From assembly GCA_021234155.1 (NCBI GenBank), contig JAJEKV010000046.1:8685012-8749011 (forward strand): a DNA stretch of 64,000 nucleotides. The letters run 5' to 3'. Both the position numbers and the translations under genes were made by a program. Position 1 is the first letter of the stretch, and each line of letters starts with the position of its first letter. This DNA comes from Isoetes taiwanensis. Its lineage: Eukaryota > Streptophyta > Lycopodiopsida > Isoetales > Isoetaceae. Shown piece by piece: positions 10,548 to 21,639 of this stretch. The notes below the pieces were generated by a model. The model was not told the DNA's origin and did not search any database. It worked only from the letters and a program-made list of their open reading frames with translations.

Positions 10548-11016
10548 TGTTGTAATAAGTCAGATCATTGTGCAATACTGCTTTATACATTATCTCAATA
10601 ATTTAATGGTATTGAGGAAATATTCCAATGGTTAAGTTATGAAGCAAATATGGGACCCTAAATATTTCTACATTAGGGTCGAATGTGCTGGCTTTTTATT
10701 TTGGAGCCAAGTCCTACTTTGAATCTCGGTTATGGCTTAACCGCCGGATCCTGCCAGGTCGGTTGCATAACCGACGGACTCATGCACTATAAAGGCTATA
10801 GACCTGTGAGAATTGATCATTCGATTGATTCTGCAGTAGATAAACATAAGGAGAAGTTACCTAATAGTTATGTATTTGATCGATATTGAGATATCGATTT
10901 TATAATGGTTCATATGTATTATTTGACCATTGAAATAATGATAACTTCTGGTGATAAAAAGTGAGATCAAGGTTAAGCAATTGTTTGTCTTAGTAAATTT
11001 TCTATAAGATCTAACA
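10548..11016 (+). repeat. Copia-1 3' LTR, split by an insertion
   Basis: 10548-10617 and 10980-11016 together reproduce the 107-bp 5' LTR. 362 foreign bases lie between them. Confidence 0.92.
10618..10979. mobile_element. 362-bp insertion inside Copia-1 3' LTR
   Basis: This block is absent from the 5' LTR. It contains two small hairpins with related stems: CGGTTA-TGGCT-TAACCG (10727-10743) and GTCGGTT-GCAT-AACCGAC (10758-10775). Its ends share AATGGTTAAG-like and AAGGTTAAGC text in direct orientation, and a weak inverted match (ATTCCAATGG near 10622; CCATTGAAAT near 10927). No coding capacity. Class unknown. Confidence 0.75.
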
Positions 11017-11021
11017 TGTTG

Positions 11022-11849
11022 TGCCGCAGGAATGCAGATTGCCAAGCACTGTCCTATCAGATTTAAAAGATATGCTTGATCCTATACAACAGTGCTTGGT
11101 GATATTGCATCAGAGTTGTTATTTGGTGCATTGCCTTGAATGCTAAAGTATGGCTCTAGCCCCTTCTTAAAATCCTCCACGTGGCTGTCATGGGCTCCTT
11201 ATACGTGTTCCTCCAGAACCAGCTTCTTCCTCATGGCTGTGGATTTGAAGTAATTTTTTATGTCATTATCATTTCTTCCTGGCAGATGGGTTGCAACCAG
11301 AGACCATCTGCCCACAAACTACCACAGAGTTAAAACACTTACACCTTCTTAAATCGCAGATACAAACAGCCTTGCATGTTGTCTAACATGTTATGCAGCT
11401 CCAAGATGGTCCTTCCTTCTTGCGTAGAGAATTTGCCGCATTTTATGCCAGGCTTAAGATCATTCAACCATCTACGCCTGCAAGACTTTCCACGTCTCTG
11501 AGCCCTGCACAAACCATGCAAAATTGGCCAGGAGAAGGGGAATGAAAGATACTTATATGGTTTAATATATGCATCAAAATAGATCTACTTCTTTGGGCAC
11601 CTGAATCCAACGTTAGAAGCGATGCTTGGCTATATAATCGCCATCTTTTGACCTCTTCAAGTGATCAGAAGCCCTTTCTCATTTTTCAAATGTTGTGTAG
11701 AGAAATTGGATGGATTAAACCAGGTCATATGTTTTCTGCCATAAATGCTAATCTAAAGTTTTATTTCAAAGAGCTAAATGAGGGTCCTCTATGCAGAAGC
11801 GAAAGAATGAAGGTGTACTTACTAATTCTGAAGGAAATAATGCTATAGA
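11022..11849. other. No gene seen
   Basis: Between Copia-1 and the Copia-2 LTR region. The short open frames on both strands have no recognisable product. Confidence 0.45.
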
Positions 11850-12452
11850 TTATTTAGTCTAGACACTTCAAAATAAAATTGAATGCCTATGCTTCCAACT
11901 TCTTTCAACTCAAACAATACTTCAATAGTCACAAAGTGTCAACATTCGAATTATTGGTTTAACCATTAACTTGCTACAGTGGAAGACACTGTAGCAGAGG
12001 TATTGACTAGAACAATGTAGCAGGGTTGACTATGCCTTCGACAGCCCAAGCATTACTTCAATCCGGCTTAATACACCTGTTATTCAATCCATAAGCAACC
12101 GATCACATCATTAGATCCTTCTGTATTTACAGGTCAAGATCTGGCCGCTATGGCGTGCCGATCGACCTAATACTTGCTAGATACAGCAAGTTTCCATTTT
12201 AAACGAGTATTCCCTCCTTAGTGAATTATCCCATAAGGATACATGTCTTCAATGTTAAAATTCATTCCCCTTAATTTATTTTAACCACGCTCCATATAAA
12301 CATGGAGTTCAAACTTCAATATTTCATATAACCTTGAATTTCAACCCCTTGAGCTTAGCTAGATCAACTTGTCTCAACCTAGGATTTATCTAGGTTATAT
12401 CACATTCTAAAAGCAAGATCATGATTATAACATGATTATATTCTACATTTCC
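11850..12452 (-). repeat. Copia-2 putative 3' LTR (minus strand)
   Basis: Directly downstream (minus sense) of the Copia-2 RNase H frame, a purine tract (AAAGGGGAAA) is followed by TGTAGAATATAATC. The region shares diverged text with the Copia-3 LTR, including repeated CTGTAGC words, GGTTGAC and an AATCCGGCT block. The outer boundary near 11850 is a guess. Confidence 0.45.
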
Positions 12453-14085
12453 CCTTTCATGTTATAATCACTGCTGCACTGAATCATCCTCCTCTTTAAT
12501 TCTGTAAACTTCCCTTCAAATAATGCTTTGGTTAAAATGTTTGCCAGCTGCCTTGAGGTATTTACATATACAAGTTTGAATACATTCTTCTTTACAACTT
12601 CCCTGATAAAATGTAGTTCTAACTCTATATGTTTAGTCCTCTCATGTAGAACTGGATCTTTGGCCATAGCAATACAACTAATGCTGTCACAGAATAATTC
12701 AGTGGCCTTAAATTGGTTATAACCAAGCTCACACAACAGCCTTCTTTCCCATACTAATTCCTTAGTGGTCAAGGCAGCTGAAGCATATTCTGCTTCAGCA
12801 CTTTCTTCCTGGTACAATGGGAGTCTTTGAGATATTACAATCCTTCATATTAAATTCGTTAAGCATCCCTTCAATCTGACTCCTTTGAGTGAGTGTCAGT
12901 GTTTTGTTAAATCTATTTCTGTGTGCACCTCAATTCCCAAGAATTTTCTCAACTCACCTAGATCTGTCATCTTAAATTTATTGTTCAGAACATTCTTGCA
13001 ATGATCTAATGCCTTGACTCCATTTGAGATCATTAAGCTATCATCAACATAAAGTGCTATGCACCAATCATCTCCAACCTTGTATTTATAGAGATTACCA
13101 TCATTCTGGAATTTATCAAAACCTTGTTCTCTGATATAGGAATCTATACATTTGTACCATTCCCTTGGAGACTGCTTGAGGCCATATACAGCCCTTTTTA
13201 ATTTCCAGACTTTTCCAGTTCCTACTTCAAAGCCTTTTGGTTGTTTCATATAAATATCCTCCTCAAGCTTTGCATTCAAAAATGCTGTGTTCACATCCAT
13301 GTGATGTATCTCCAAGTTTGATGCATTGGCAATAGCTAGAAGCATGCTTATGCTGTTCATTTTTACAAGAGGTGAAAATGTTTCTTCATAGTCTTGGCCA
13401 TATTTATGTGAGAAGCCTTGGGCCACCAAATGAGCCTTAAACTTTGGGGTTTTGCCATCTGCCTCTGTCTTTATTTTGTATAACCATTTACATCCTACAA
13501 TGTTTCTGTCATTTGGAGCATCTACAAGTTCATATGTATCTGTCCTATTGAAGGAACTCATTTCCCCTTGCATAGCTTTCAACCATTGTTTGCTGTCAGC
13601 TGAGACAATTGCTTCTTCATATGTTTTTGGGACTGAGACATCTAAATGTAGCCAAGAATCTCACCTTCATTATCCTTGAGCCTTTTGCCTTTGCCTAAGT
13701 CATCCCTTTCAAACTTTTCATGATTGGTTATACCTTCATCCTTAATTATTTTAGCTTCAGTTCTTTTCTTTCTCCTGGCAGGGCCTATTTGTTTTTTGAC
13801 TTGTTGGTCAGCTGGATCTTCATGCTGCACATTTTCAGAACCAACATTAGTGTTAGGCAATATTTGTTCAATACTTATCTCCTCTCCTGGATCTTCATGC
13901 TGCACATTATCAGAACTAGGATTAATGTTAGGCAATGTTTGTTCAATCCTTATCTCCTCTTCCTCATCTGTATCAGTCATCATTGCAGGTTTGTCTAGCT
14001 CCTTTTTAAAATGTACCCTTTTATCAACCTTGCATTCAGCTATGTCTGCTTGACTGTTAATTCTTGGCAGTACCTTATAAAGACC
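12443..14085 (-). mobile_element. Copia-2: truncated Ty1/copia polyprotein (linker-RT-RNase H)
   Basis: On the minus strand the acidic integrase-RT linker (about 14085-13642) precedes RT (13582-12896: CKWLYKIKTEADGKTPKFKAHLV region, DYEETFSPLVKMNS, YVDDSLMI) and RNase H (12817-12443: AEAEYASAALTTKELVW, LFCDSISCIA). The RT C-terminus and RNase H N-terminus are joined by a deletion near 12820-12880, and a frame break separates linker and RT near 13600-13640. Gag, protease and integrase are lost; the 5' break near 14085 abuts the GC-richer unknown unit. No downstream copy of an LTR was found, so this is a one-ended relic. Confidence 0.85.
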
Positions 14086-15047
14086 TCCCGAGCTTCGAAG
14101 AAGGGTTGAGAGCAACAAGAACAGCTCCACCACTTGGGTTAGGCATCACCAGTTTAACCCTGGTTATCATTCAAGGAGAAGCATACCTGACACTCCATGA
14201 CACCAAGAACCTCCCCGAGTGCAGGGACAGGGGTTACAGGATAGACGAGCTCCTACACCTTCTACGCCAGCAGCCTGACCTCGATGACTTCATCGAGGGG
14301 GAGATTCAAGACTTCCCGAGGGAGGCCCGCACTTACACTGGCCAGTCATCAACAAATATCGAAGCCTACACCAGCATCAGGCAGATGATGGCACAGCAGG
14401 AGCTACCCTTAGAGGGGGAATTTATAGCACTCCAAGAGCGGATGGGAATCAGAGGGAAAACAACGAGTGCACTTCTACCCAGCACCTCTGCAGTAGCACC
14501 AGTCGAACAAGAAAGAGGCGATATCAACTTGACCTCTTCCAGGTCCATGTTCGGCGACTACATGGAGATGATAGCGGTACCAGTGGACGAATACTCTGGA
14601 AGAGATAGGGCCGGAATCAGAACTGGAGAAGAGGCAGGAGAGGCAGGGCACGACAAAGCCCTCAGGTTTTACTTACCACTGCTCACTGATGGAAGGATAG
14701 CGGTTATACACCGCCAGTTTAGCCCACGCAGAGAAGAAGGAGTCTTCATGCTGATTGCCCTCTCAGAATCTGGAAGACATGCCCGGATGCCCCCAAACAT
14801 CGACCATGTCATCCTGGTCAAGATGACAATAGCTTTAAGCATCTTCGATTTTGTGGTCCCATATAGGCGACAGGGCAGGTTGGCCGTCACCGCAGCCTAC
14901 ACATCGGAGAGGAGGGTCGAAGACTTGGTGATAGCACTCCAAGGTGGCATGGCCACCAACATCCTTAGAAACTTGGGGCGAACGGTTGGCACAGCTGCTG
15001 CCATGCTATGCATTAGGGCGGATTTGGCGTCTCAAAATGGCCCATAA
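14085..15047 (+). CDS. Unknown protein fragment (tandem copy 1)
   Basis: An open frame of about 320 codons, markedly richer in G+C than its flanks. It has no in-frame ATG at its upstream edge: it enters straight from the Copia-2 junction, so it is an exon-like or 5'-cut piece. I do not recognise the product. It is mostly soluble in character, with an acidic stretch (QPDLDDFIEGEIQDFP) and a hydrophobic C-terminal part (HVILVKMTIALSIFDFVV). There is no membrane topology, zinc cluster or RT motif. The last 11 codons overlap a 31-bp block that recurs, inverted, at 26335-26365 beside a gypsy LTR, which suggests transposon sequence. The ORF body is nearly identical in the second tandem copy. Confidence 0.5.
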   Translation, partial: LPSFEEGLRATRTAPPLGLGITSLTLVIIQGEAYLTLHDTKNLPECRDRGYRIDELLHLLRQQPDLDDFIEGEIQDFPREARTYTGQSSTNIEAYTSIRQMMAQQELPLEGEFIALQERMGIRGKTTSALLPSTSAVAPVEQERGDINLTSSRSMFGDYMEMIAVPVDEYSGRDRAGIRTGEEAGEAGHDKALRFYLPLLTDGRIAVIHRQFSPRREEGVFMLIALSESGRHARMPPNIDHVILVKMTIALSIFDFVVPYRRQGRLAVTAAYTSERRVEDLVIALQGGMATNILRNLGRTVGTAAAMLCIRADLASQNGP

Positions 15048-15632
15048 CTTGGATGCGAATTCCATGTCATGTTTTCGCGACCAATGATGTTTTGCATTTT
15101 TTTTCCAAAGTCGATTATTAGTTGGCAAGTAGAAAGAGGAGCAGGCTTACTTGGCATCCACATGGCGAAATTTCATAGGACATATTTGTGCATTCATTGC
15201 AACCACATTAATGGCCCACATTTTTCGAAAATCGTATCGCGGACCAAAATAATGGCTACTTTTTCCGCCTACTGTGCACATGCCCACATGCACCAACCAC
15301 CTTATCAAATTTTGGCGCCAAGATTTCCATTGTTCACATTAAGCGCCCGGCCGTGCATCCTCTCGCCTTCACTCTTCATTTGGAATCCAAGTCTCCAATA
15401 GTGTATGCGTGTTTTGCCCCATTTACAGAACACTCAAGGTCAAGAAGTAGGAGGTTATGTCTCCAAAGGTTCATGGGTGAGTATGTTATAGCATCGATGA
15501 GGGGCGAGCATAGAGTTAAGCGACAACGGCGAGGCGATATGCGGACAAGCAAACGTACGTTACATGCCATGTTTTTACTACCCAAATTTTCATTCTGAAG
15601 TTTTCCTACTTTTCAGCTCTTCTCATTCATCG
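14218..15632 (+). repeat. 1.4-kb tandem duplication, unit 1
   Basis: From AGTGCAGGGACAGGGG at 14218 the sequence repeats from 15633 with only scattered differences. The unit holds most of the unknown ORF plus about 590 bp of non-coding tail. The unit ends in CTTCTCATTCATCG at 15632. Confidence 0.95.
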
Positions 15633-17058
15633 AGTGCAGGGACAGGGGTTACAGGATAGACGAGCTCCTACACCTTCTACGCCAGCAGCCTAACCTCGAT
15701 GACTTCATCGAGGGGGAGATTCAAGACTTCCCCATCAGTATGAGGGAGGCCCGCACTTACACTGGCCAGTCATCAACAAATATCGAAGCCTACACCAGCA
15801 TCAGGCAGATGATGGCACAGCAGGAGCTACCCTTAGAGGAGGAATTTATAGCACTCCAAGAGCGGATGGGAATCAGAGGGAAAACAACGAGTGCACTTCT
15901 ACCCAGCACCTCTGCAGTAGCACCAGTCGAACAAGAAAGAGGCGATATCAACTTGACCTCTTCTAGGTCCATGTTCGGCGACTACATGGAGATGATAGCG
16001 GTACCAGTGGACGAATACTCTGGAAGAGATAGGGCCGGAATCAGAACTGGAGAAGAGGCAGGAGAGGCAGGGCACGACAAAGCCCTCAGGTTTTACTTAC
16101 CACTGCTCACTGATGGAAGGATAGCGGTTATACACCGCCAGTTTAGCCCACGCAGAGAAGAAGGAGTCTTCATGCTGATTGCCCTCTCAGAATCTGGAAG
16201 ACATGCCCGGATGCCCCCAAACATCGACCATGTCATCCTGGTCAAGATGACAATAGCTTTAAGCATCTTCGATTTTGTGGTCCCATATAGGCGGCAGAGG
16301 CGGGTTGGCGTCCACCATGACCTACACATCGGAGAGGAGGGTCGAAGACTTGGTGATAGCACTCCAAGGTGGCATGGCCACCAACATCCTTAGAAACTTG
16401 GGGCGAACGGTTGGCACAGCTGCTGCCATGCTATGCATTAGGGCGGATTTGACGTCTCAAAATGGCCCATAACTTGGATGCCAGAATTCCATGTCATGTT
16501 TCTCGCGACCAATGATGTTTGCGCATTTTTTTCCAAAGTCAGTATTAGTTGGCAAGTAGAAAGAGGAGCAGGCTTACTTGGCATCCACATGGCGAAATTT
16601 CATAGGACATATTTGTGCATTCATTGCAACCACATTAATGGCCCACATTTTTCGAAAATCGTATCGCGGACCAAAATAATGGCTACTTTTTCCGCCTACT
16701 GTGCACATGCCCACATGCACCAACCACCTTATCAAATTTTGGCGCCAAGATTTCCATTGTTCACATTAGCGCCGCTTCGTGCATCCTCTCCGCCTTCACT
16801 CTTCATTTGGAATCCAAGTCTCCAATAGTGTCTGTGTTTTTGCCCCATTTACAGAACACTCAAGGTCAAGAAGTAGGAGGTTATGTCTCCAAAGGTTCAT
16901 GGGTGAGTATGTTATAGCATCGATGAGGGGCGAGCATAGAGTTAAGCGACAACGGCGAGGCGATATGCGGACAAGCAAACGTACGTTACATGCCATGTTT
17001 TTACAACCCAAATTTTCATTCTGAAGTTTTCCTACTTTTCAGCTCTTCTCATTCATCG
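15633..17058 (+). repeat. 1.4-kb tandem duplication, unit 2
   Basis: Second copy, 1,426 bp against 1,415. It differs by a short insertion (ATCAGTATGA) near 15735, which adds an in-frame ATG, and by several changes near 16290-16320 that shift the frame. The junction has only CG in common between both unit ends, which suggests end joining or slippage, not recombination between long repeats. Confidence 0.95.
15740..16393 (+). pseudogene. Unknown protein fragment (tandem copy 2), frameshifted
   Basis: Matches copy 1 over about 180 codons from REARTYTGQ to VVPYRRQ. It then shifts frame near 16300, and the C-terminal part continues in another frame to 16472. The product is not recognised. The close match between copies argues for a recent duplication. 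Confidence 0.6.
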
Positions 17059-17249
17059 TATTGGTCCCTGCCATTCATTCTTACAATTCAACGACCGATC
17101 TGTATCTCTAATTGCATCCATCATTGCTCCTAGTACCCCTACATTGCTTCTGCAGTTCATCACTTACAAAACAATAAAGGCATGACGGTGGAAGGATATC
17201 TATCCATAGGCTCGTGGGTGAGAATGCTATCCTTAACGAAGGGTGACTA
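17059..17249 (+). other. Left part of an unknown unit, possible KOW-like coding relic
   Basis: Near 17189-17249 one frame reads GYLSIGSWVRMLSLTKGDY. Across the Copia-3 insertion and one TSD copy it continues GVTSPE at 22912. GxWVRxxxxxxKGDxG is the form of a KOW/SPT5-type motif. A diverged text at 15445-15500 and 16885-16930 (GYVSKGSWVSML) looks like the same sequence. The motif call rests on a short stretch. Confidence 0.3.
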
Positions 17250-17943
17250 TGTTAGAAAAAGTGCTTCCTAATATGCCTAGCAAGGTAGCTTGAAAGACTA
17301 CTTGTTTCACAAATATTTATTCAACCTTGGGAGCCAAAAGGTGGTCTCTAATCCCAAGTCTATTGAAAAACAAGTACAAGCAATAGTTCAAGTAAAAATC
17401 ATCTAGAAATAATCATATAATCACTTCATGATCATAGTAGTCTTTGTCTAGATGATTTAAATAACAACTTAAACTATTAAACCATAGAAATCACTGTAGC
17501 AATGTTACTGTAGCTACAGTATTGACCAAAATACTGTAGCTAGGTTGACCACGAACTCTGCCTTAGGTAATCCGGCTCCAAATCTCTCTGTGCTTGCCAG
17601 TGCCCTCTGCTAGCTCCTCCTTAAGCATATATATCTTCATTCGGTGATTGTAGGGAGAGGTATCGGTCGGATCAACTGCTAAACTTAGAAAAGCGTGTTC
17701 TACATTATCCCACAGGCATTCGTGAGTAAATCGGCTCCTCTGCTATTATCCCACATGCCCACTAGAAGAAATCGGCTTTTGTTCAACCATTGAACCTTAG
17801 GTTTAACAAAACTAAGAATAAACACTTCAAAAGTTGAATAAACCTTAGACTCCAGATTTGTTGAGCTGCAACTATGAATTTGCAACTTTTGAGAAGGCAA
17901 TCATGCACTTTGTTATCAACCCTAAGCTGACCAAACATTAACA
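17250..17943 (-). repeat. Copia-3 3' LTR
   Basis: Matches 22210-22906. Contains repeated CTGTAGC words near 17490-17550, shared in diverged form with the Copia-2 LTR. Confidence 0.94.
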
Positions 17944-17957
17944 CTCCTCCTCAGCTT
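17944..17957 (-). promoter_or_regulatory. Copia-3 polypurine tract
   Basis: On the minus strand AAGCTGAGGAGGAG directly precedes the 3' LTR. Confidence 0.75.
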
Positions 17958-17959
17958 CA

Positions 17960-18672
17960 TTAGTTGATAACATTAAGATAGTTTCTGAACTGCTTAAATT
18001 TATTTTCTGCCAGAGCTTTAGTTAAGATATCAGCTGTTTGATCTCCAGTCTTTATATACCTCATTTGAATAACCTTCTTTTCTGCTAAATCTCTGATAAA
18101 GTGGATGTTGAGCTCAATATGCTTTGTTCTCTCATGTGCAACTGGGTTTTTCACTATTGCAATGCAGCTCTGACTATCTGTGAAGATTTCAGTGGCTTCA
18201 ACCTGTTCACAGTTTAATTCATTTAATAGCCTTTTTAACCAAGCAATCTCCTTGGCTACTAGAGAGGCAGCTGCATATTCTGCTTCAGCAGAACTCATGG
18301 CTATGGTATTTTTTTTGCATCTCAAAAGTAACGACTCCTCCTCCCGGAAAAATTGCATAACTGAAGTGGACTTTCTACATTCCAAGTCACCTCCCCAATA
18401 CGCATCACTATATGCAAATAATTTCAAATTGTCGAGGTATAACAAATTCCATGATTACGAAAGTACCTTTCAAGTATTTGAGCACTTTCGTTTTCCAGCT
18501 TCCGGTGTTCCTTAGTGGGATTATGACATTTTCTACTTAATATATTCACTGCATATGCTATATCAGGCCTGGTACTATTTGCCAAGTATAGTAAACAGCC
18601 AACTAATGCCCTATAAGGAATGAATTCCATGTCTGCTATTTCTTTGTCGGTTTGCTCTTGATTGTCGGTCAA
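17960..18672 (-). pseudogene. Copia-3 RT end and RNase H, frameshifted
   Basis: The minus-strand frames 18672-18424 ([23 protein letters not shown]) and 18445-17960 (AYSDAYWGGDLECRKS, SSAEAEYAA, IFTDSQSC, HIELNIHFIRDL) form the RNase H region. They are joined by a frameshift near 18440. The expected YSDADW acidic residue reads as YSDAYW, a change at a catalytic-site position. Confidence 0.85.
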
Positions 18673-18689
18673 CTTTGTGGCTTTGGTAG

Positions 18690-19525
18690 CATTGGAATTT
18701 TTCTTTGCATTTGCATTTTCAGATTAAATCTCTCGGCATGTTTTCCACATGTTTACATTGGCTCAACTTTAATGTCTTTTTCTTGTTTGTTTTTGATCAC
18801 ATCTATTCCTAGAAACTTCTTCAACTCACCAAGATCGGTCATTTGAAAACGTGATTTTAGAATATTTTTGCATTCATCCAATAGCCTCATAGAGTTTGCT
18901 ACCATAATGCAATCATCCACATAAAGTGCAATGATGCCAAAATTATCTTCCTTTTCAAATGCATACGGGTTTCCATCATTTTCAATTTTTCAAACCCTTG
19001 TTCCTTCAAAAATGGTCCATGCATAAATACCATTCTCTTGGGGATTGTTTTAGCCCATAGACATGCCTGTTTAATTTCCGGACCATGTTTTTATCCTTTT
19101 CAAATCCGGTGGCTGTTTCATGTATGCTTCTTCTTCAAGAATAGCATTTAAGAAAGCGTTTTCACATCCATGTGATGTAGTTCCAAACCTAGAGCATTTG
19201 CCATTGCCAAAAGGATTCTAATGCTAGTAAGTTTGACAATTGGAGAGTATGTCTCCTCATAATCTCTTCCCTTTTTTTGAGTGAATCCTTGTGCTACTAA
19301 CCTAGCTTTGTATTTTCTTGTACCATCAGGATTTTGTTTTATTCTGAAGACCCACTTGCTTCCAATAATATTTTTCCCTTTTTCTGATTTGACAAGATCA
19401 TAGGTTTCTGTATCTTCAAAAGATGTCAACTCATCTTCCATTGCTTTTAACCATTCAATTTTATTCACACTATTTTGCACTTCTTCAAAAGTTTCTGGTA
19501 TTAGCTCATTTTCTAGAATAGTCAT
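18690..19525 (-). pseudogene. Copia-3 reverse transcriptase, frameshifted
   Basis: 19525-19148 carries the RT start (WLKAMEDELTSFEDTETYDL, YEETYSPIVKLTSIRI, HHMDVK). Further blocks continue in other frames after single-base losses near 19150, 19090 and 18990, including a YVDD box near 18907-18930. Breaks fall in or beside homopolymers. Confidence 0.82.
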
Positions 19526-19693
19526 AATTTGTTCATAAGGTATTTCCTCTTCCTCCTTTTTCCTTTCAATTAAATGCGCTCCTACCTCCTTACGTTTCTT
19601 CCATATTGCATTTCTCCTAACCCTGCCTCCTCAATTAATCTTTGAGCTTGAGTTCTTCTTTTCCTTCCAATATTTTCTTGAACTTTTTCTGCC

Positions 19694-20894
19694 TCAGGTA
19701 TATTCTCGGCTGGTACCACAGTAGTTTCCTTTTCCCCATTTTCTGCACTTATATGCTCCTTGTCTGAACAAGTGTCGAGACATCATTCTTTTCATTATCT
19801 TCATCATTATCGGATCTATCTTATTCTCATTTACATCAGAATTTTGCTCCTGGATTTTGACTCCCTTTTTGTATCTATCTTTATAGACAACTTTTTCATT
19901 AAATAAGACGTCTCTGCTAATAATAATGGTTTGCTTTTCTGGCATAAAAATTCTGTAGCCTTTGGATTCAGTATCATATCCCACCAAAAACCTATCTGCC
20001 TTTATCATCCAACTTCTTTCTTAATTCTATTGGCTTGTGTACATAACATAAACAACCATATGTTTTGAGCAGTCAAAATTTAATCTTTCATTTGTATTCC
20101 AAACTAAATTAGGTATCTTACCTTTTATACTTGCAGATGGTAACATGTTTTGAATTGGGATTGCGGTTCTCAAAGCCTCCTCCCATAAGTTTCTTGGTAA
20201 ACCACTTTGTTTAAGCATTGCCCCTTCTTGCATCCAAAATTGTCCTATTTTTCCTTTCGTGATCCCATTTTGTTGAGGACTAAATCTGCAAGTTAGTTGT
20301 CTTTTGATGCCATGATTAATGCAAAAACTTCGAACTTTTGTGACGGTATTCTCCTCCTCGGTCAGATCTAACACATTTGACTTTTAGACCAGTTTCTCTT
20401 TCAACCTCAGTCACAAATTGTTTGAATGCTTGTAAAGCTTGAGATTTTCTTGTCAAACAATAGATTGTGCATTTTCTGCTATAGTCATCAATGAATGTAA
20501 TGAAATATCTATGATTTGTCCTACTTCTTACATTCAAGGGGCCACATAGGTCTGTATGAATAAGTTCTAAAACTTGTGTTGTCTTTGATTCCCTTCTTTT
20601 GAAAGGTAGTCTATTCAATTTCCCAACTGCACACCCTTCACATAATGGATCTTCCTTTCCTGAGTCACTGCAGTTTATAACTCCAAGCTTTTGTAAAGTT
20701 CTTAGATTGTGATAATGTGTATGTGCTAGTCTGTTATGCCATAATTCCAAATCTGCTTCTTGAATTAGGTTTACATTGTTTGCCATAAGACCATGCATTT
20801 GAAATAAATTCCCCATCCTCCTTGCTCGAAATTTCAGAATTCCATTCATAAGAACATTACATTCTTTGGAGTCAAAAGTAATTTTGTACCCCAA
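19694..20894 (-). pseudogene. Copia-3 integrase, frameshifted
   Basis: 20894-20316 has the pre-integrase zinc region (WHNRLAHTHYHN...CEGCAVGK) and integrase core (HTDLCGPLNVRS, RSDRGGEY). 20374-20027 has the third acidic region and NLWEEALRTA. 20008-19694 has the C-terminal part (FLVGYDTESKGYRIF). A frame break lies near 20345 and another near 20015. Confidence 0.85.
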
Positions 20895-20895
20895 G

Positions 20896-21440
20896 TCAAC
20901 AAAGTGACTCCGAAATCAGATTCTTAATAATAACTGGCACACATAACACATCTTCTATATTTACAATGTTCCCCTCCAGATCTTCAAGTTGTAATAATCC
21001 TTTACCCTGAATCTCAGTTAGAGCTCCATTTCCAACTTGAATTTGCTTGGAGTTTGTGGTAGACAAATTTCTAAGCATCTCAGTTGACTTTACTACTGAT
21101 CTTTCAGCTCCAGAATCAACTACAAACAAATCAGAGTTGTCAGGATTATGTTTTTCATGAACAACAGCAAAAGCATTGGTTACCTCTTCATCTGAATCAC
21201 CAATCTCAGCTTTGTTCTTTTCTTCAACCTCTCGGGCTACAAATGTTTTTCGTATTCCTTCCTCGACCTCTATTTGAACTGCTTCCCCTTCCTCTTCCAA
21301 AGTTCTTAGGAGTAGGGCATTTTGCAGCCATATGCCCTCTCCCTCCCACAATTAAAACAGTTAAACTCCTTTTCTTTTCTTAATTTAGGGCATTCATTTT
21401 TATAATATTTTGCTCATGGCAATAATAGCATACACCCCTT
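20896..21440 (-). pseudogene. Copia-3 gag end and protease
   Basis: The minus-strand frame 21351-20896 contains the protease motif LFVVDSGAERSVVKS and the downstream VEDVLCVPVI-type strand. Just upstream (about 21440-21330) a CCHC-like text is present but frame-shifted. Confidence 0.8.
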
Positions 21441-21639
21441 TCTTTTCTCTTGATCATTAAAACTTGGGGTTTTCTTGACTTAGATCTCGAGAATCTTTTT
21501 TCGTTTCCCACTCTGTTCTTAGTAGATTTTCAGCCTCTTCTTTAGTTTTACATGTATTTCTAACAAACAAGGCCAAGTTTTCATTATCACTTATGGCTCT
21601 AGAAATTTGAAGTACTTGGCCCCTTTCGGATATGATAGT

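Larger units (their letters stand above)
6351..11016 (+). mobile_element. Copia-1: full-length but decayed Ty1/copia retrotransposon
   Basis: The element begins TGTTG, ends TAACA and is flanked by a perfect 5-bp target duplication TGTTG (6346-6350 and 11017-11021). Domains follow copia order: gag with zinc knuckle, protease, integrase, reverse transcriptase, RNase H. The LTRs are unusually short (107 bp). Stops and frameshifts occur in gag, integrase and RT, and the integrase-RT linker is deleted near 8829, so it is not autonomous. Ignoring the later insertion, the two LTRs differ at only three sites, all G in the 5' copy and A in the 3' copy. Confidence 0.95.

Noticed and set aside
15069-15598. 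Frames in the non-coding tails of the tandem units (also 16478-17024)
   Set aside because: Both copies keep similar length only because the duplication is recent; no recognisable product or start context.
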